In this document: positions 6,373 through 6,425 of the stretch, one piece after another
Layout: each line of letters starts with the position of its first letter
How positions within the stretch are numbered: the stretch's first letter is position 1
NCBI GenBank assembly: GCA_937886455.1
Contig: CALGCU010000272.1
Span: 1 to 6,425 of the forward strand
Source: an uncultured Bacteroidales bacterium
GTDB lineage: Bacteria > Bacteroidota > Bacteroidia > Bacteroidales > Paludibacteraceae
Direction of reading: 5' to 3'
Length of the DNA stretch: 6,425 nucleotides
Notes under the pieces: generated by a model
Told to the model about the DNA's origin: nothing
Seen by the model: only the letters and a program-made list of their open reading frames with translations
The model's database searches: none
Made by a program: the position numbers and the translations under genes

Positions 6373-6402
6373 CGTAACCGCCGTTACGGTAATGAGTATT
6401 AC
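6373..6402 (+). promoter_or_regulatory. Two adjacent dyads at the predicted transcription start and start codon
   Basis: CGTAAC (6373-6378) and GTTACG (6383-6388) are perfect inverted repeats with a four-base spacer (CGCC). They are followed without a gap by GTAAT (6389-6393) and ATTAC (6398-6402), again with a four-base spacer (GAGT) that starts at the G of the candidate ATG. They could be an operator that blocks this promoter, or an RNA hairpin at the 5' end that hides the start codon. The half-site resembles the TGTAAC repeats at 6137-6186. Confidence 0.4.
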
Positions 6403-6425
6403 GATAAAACTTATAGATATGAGAT
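6392..6425 (+). CDS. Possible start of a plus-strand gene, product unknown (truncated by window)
   Basis: From ATG at 6392 the frame stays open to the window end and gives MSITIKLIDMR, too short to recognise. Support comes from context: a Bacteroidetes promoter ends at 6366 and would start RNA near 6373, about 19 bases before this ATG. A second in-frame ATG at 6419-6421 (codon 10) is an alternative start with a leader of about 46 bases. No Shine-Dalgarno sequence is seen. No function can be proposed. Confidence 0.3.
   Translation, partial: MSITIKLIDMR

Larger units (their letters stand above)
5996..6391. other. Non-coding divergent intergenic region
   Basis: This 396-base stretch separates the leftward permease cluster from the probable rightward gene at the window's end. 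I find no convincing coding sequence in it. It holds a minus-strand -7 box (6109-6116), a set of TGTAAC direct repeats (6137-6186), short dyads (6189-6219), a plus-strand promoter (6334-6366) and part of two further dyads (6373-6402). Positions 5996-6108 would be the 5' leader of the permease mRNA. Positions 6220-6333 show nothing I can name. Confidence 0.7.

Noticed and set aside
6137..6402. Invertible (phase-variable) promoter segment bounded by GTTAC/GTAAC repeats
   Set aside because: Bacteroidales often have such segments, but the repeats here match only over five to six bases when paired across the region, and no longer inverted arms flank the plus-strand promoter.
1..6425. CRISPR arrays, insertion sequences, toxin-antitoxin or phage-defence genes
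   Set aside because: No spaced long direct repeats, transposase or integrase motifs, or terminal inverted repeats were seen; gene content is housekeeping.

Overview
The window looks like ordinary chromosome from a member of the Bacteroidales (Bacteroides, Phocaeicola or a near relative). Evidence: moderately AT-rich DNA; promoters with the Bacteroidetes -33 TTTG / -7 TAnnTTTG signature instead of -35/-10 boxes; A/T-rich upstream regions without Shine-Dalgarno sequences; a tRNA gene without encoded CCA; and proteins of Bacteroidetes type (GSCFA-domain protein, short YgiQ radical SAM protein). Genus cannot be fixed from sequence reading alone.

Layout: every confidently called gene is on the minus strand, so transcription runs right to left. 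From the right, a 396-bp non-coding stretch (about 5996-6391) separates a minus-strand three-gene cluster from what seems to be the first codons of a plus-strand gene leaving the window at 6425. The cluster, with gaps of only 9 and 11 bases, encodes a LolC/LolE-type ABC transporter permease (4751-5995), a GSCFA-domain protein (3806-4741) and a YgiQ-family radical SAM protein (1944-3794). Next come a tRNA-Val(UAC) gene with its own promoter and intrinsic terminator (1773-1935), the rplU-rpmA operon for ribosomal proteins L21 and L27 with a textbook promoter, a hairpin at the mRNA 5' end and its own terminator (920-1708), and serS for seryl-tRNA synthetase, cut by the left edge (1-883).

How the genes relate: rplU, rpmA, tRNA-Val and serS all serve translation, but promoters and terminators split them into at least two or three transcription units. 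The three-gene cluster is probably co-transcribed; the permease belongs to envelope lipoprotein export, while the GSCFA and YgiQ proteins have no established role, so a shared pathway is unproven.

Most of the window is housekeeping and I see no complete undescribed system. The points most worth checking are: (1) SerRS carries Gly at residue 287, where the family has the substrate-serine-contacting Glu; (2) TGTAAC hexamers arranged as 10-bp-period direct repeats sit where the -33 box of the permease promoter should be, and the same hexamer reappears as inverted repeats at the predicted start of the plus-strand transcript; (3) a hairpin lies at the extreme 5' end of the rplU-rpmA mRNA.
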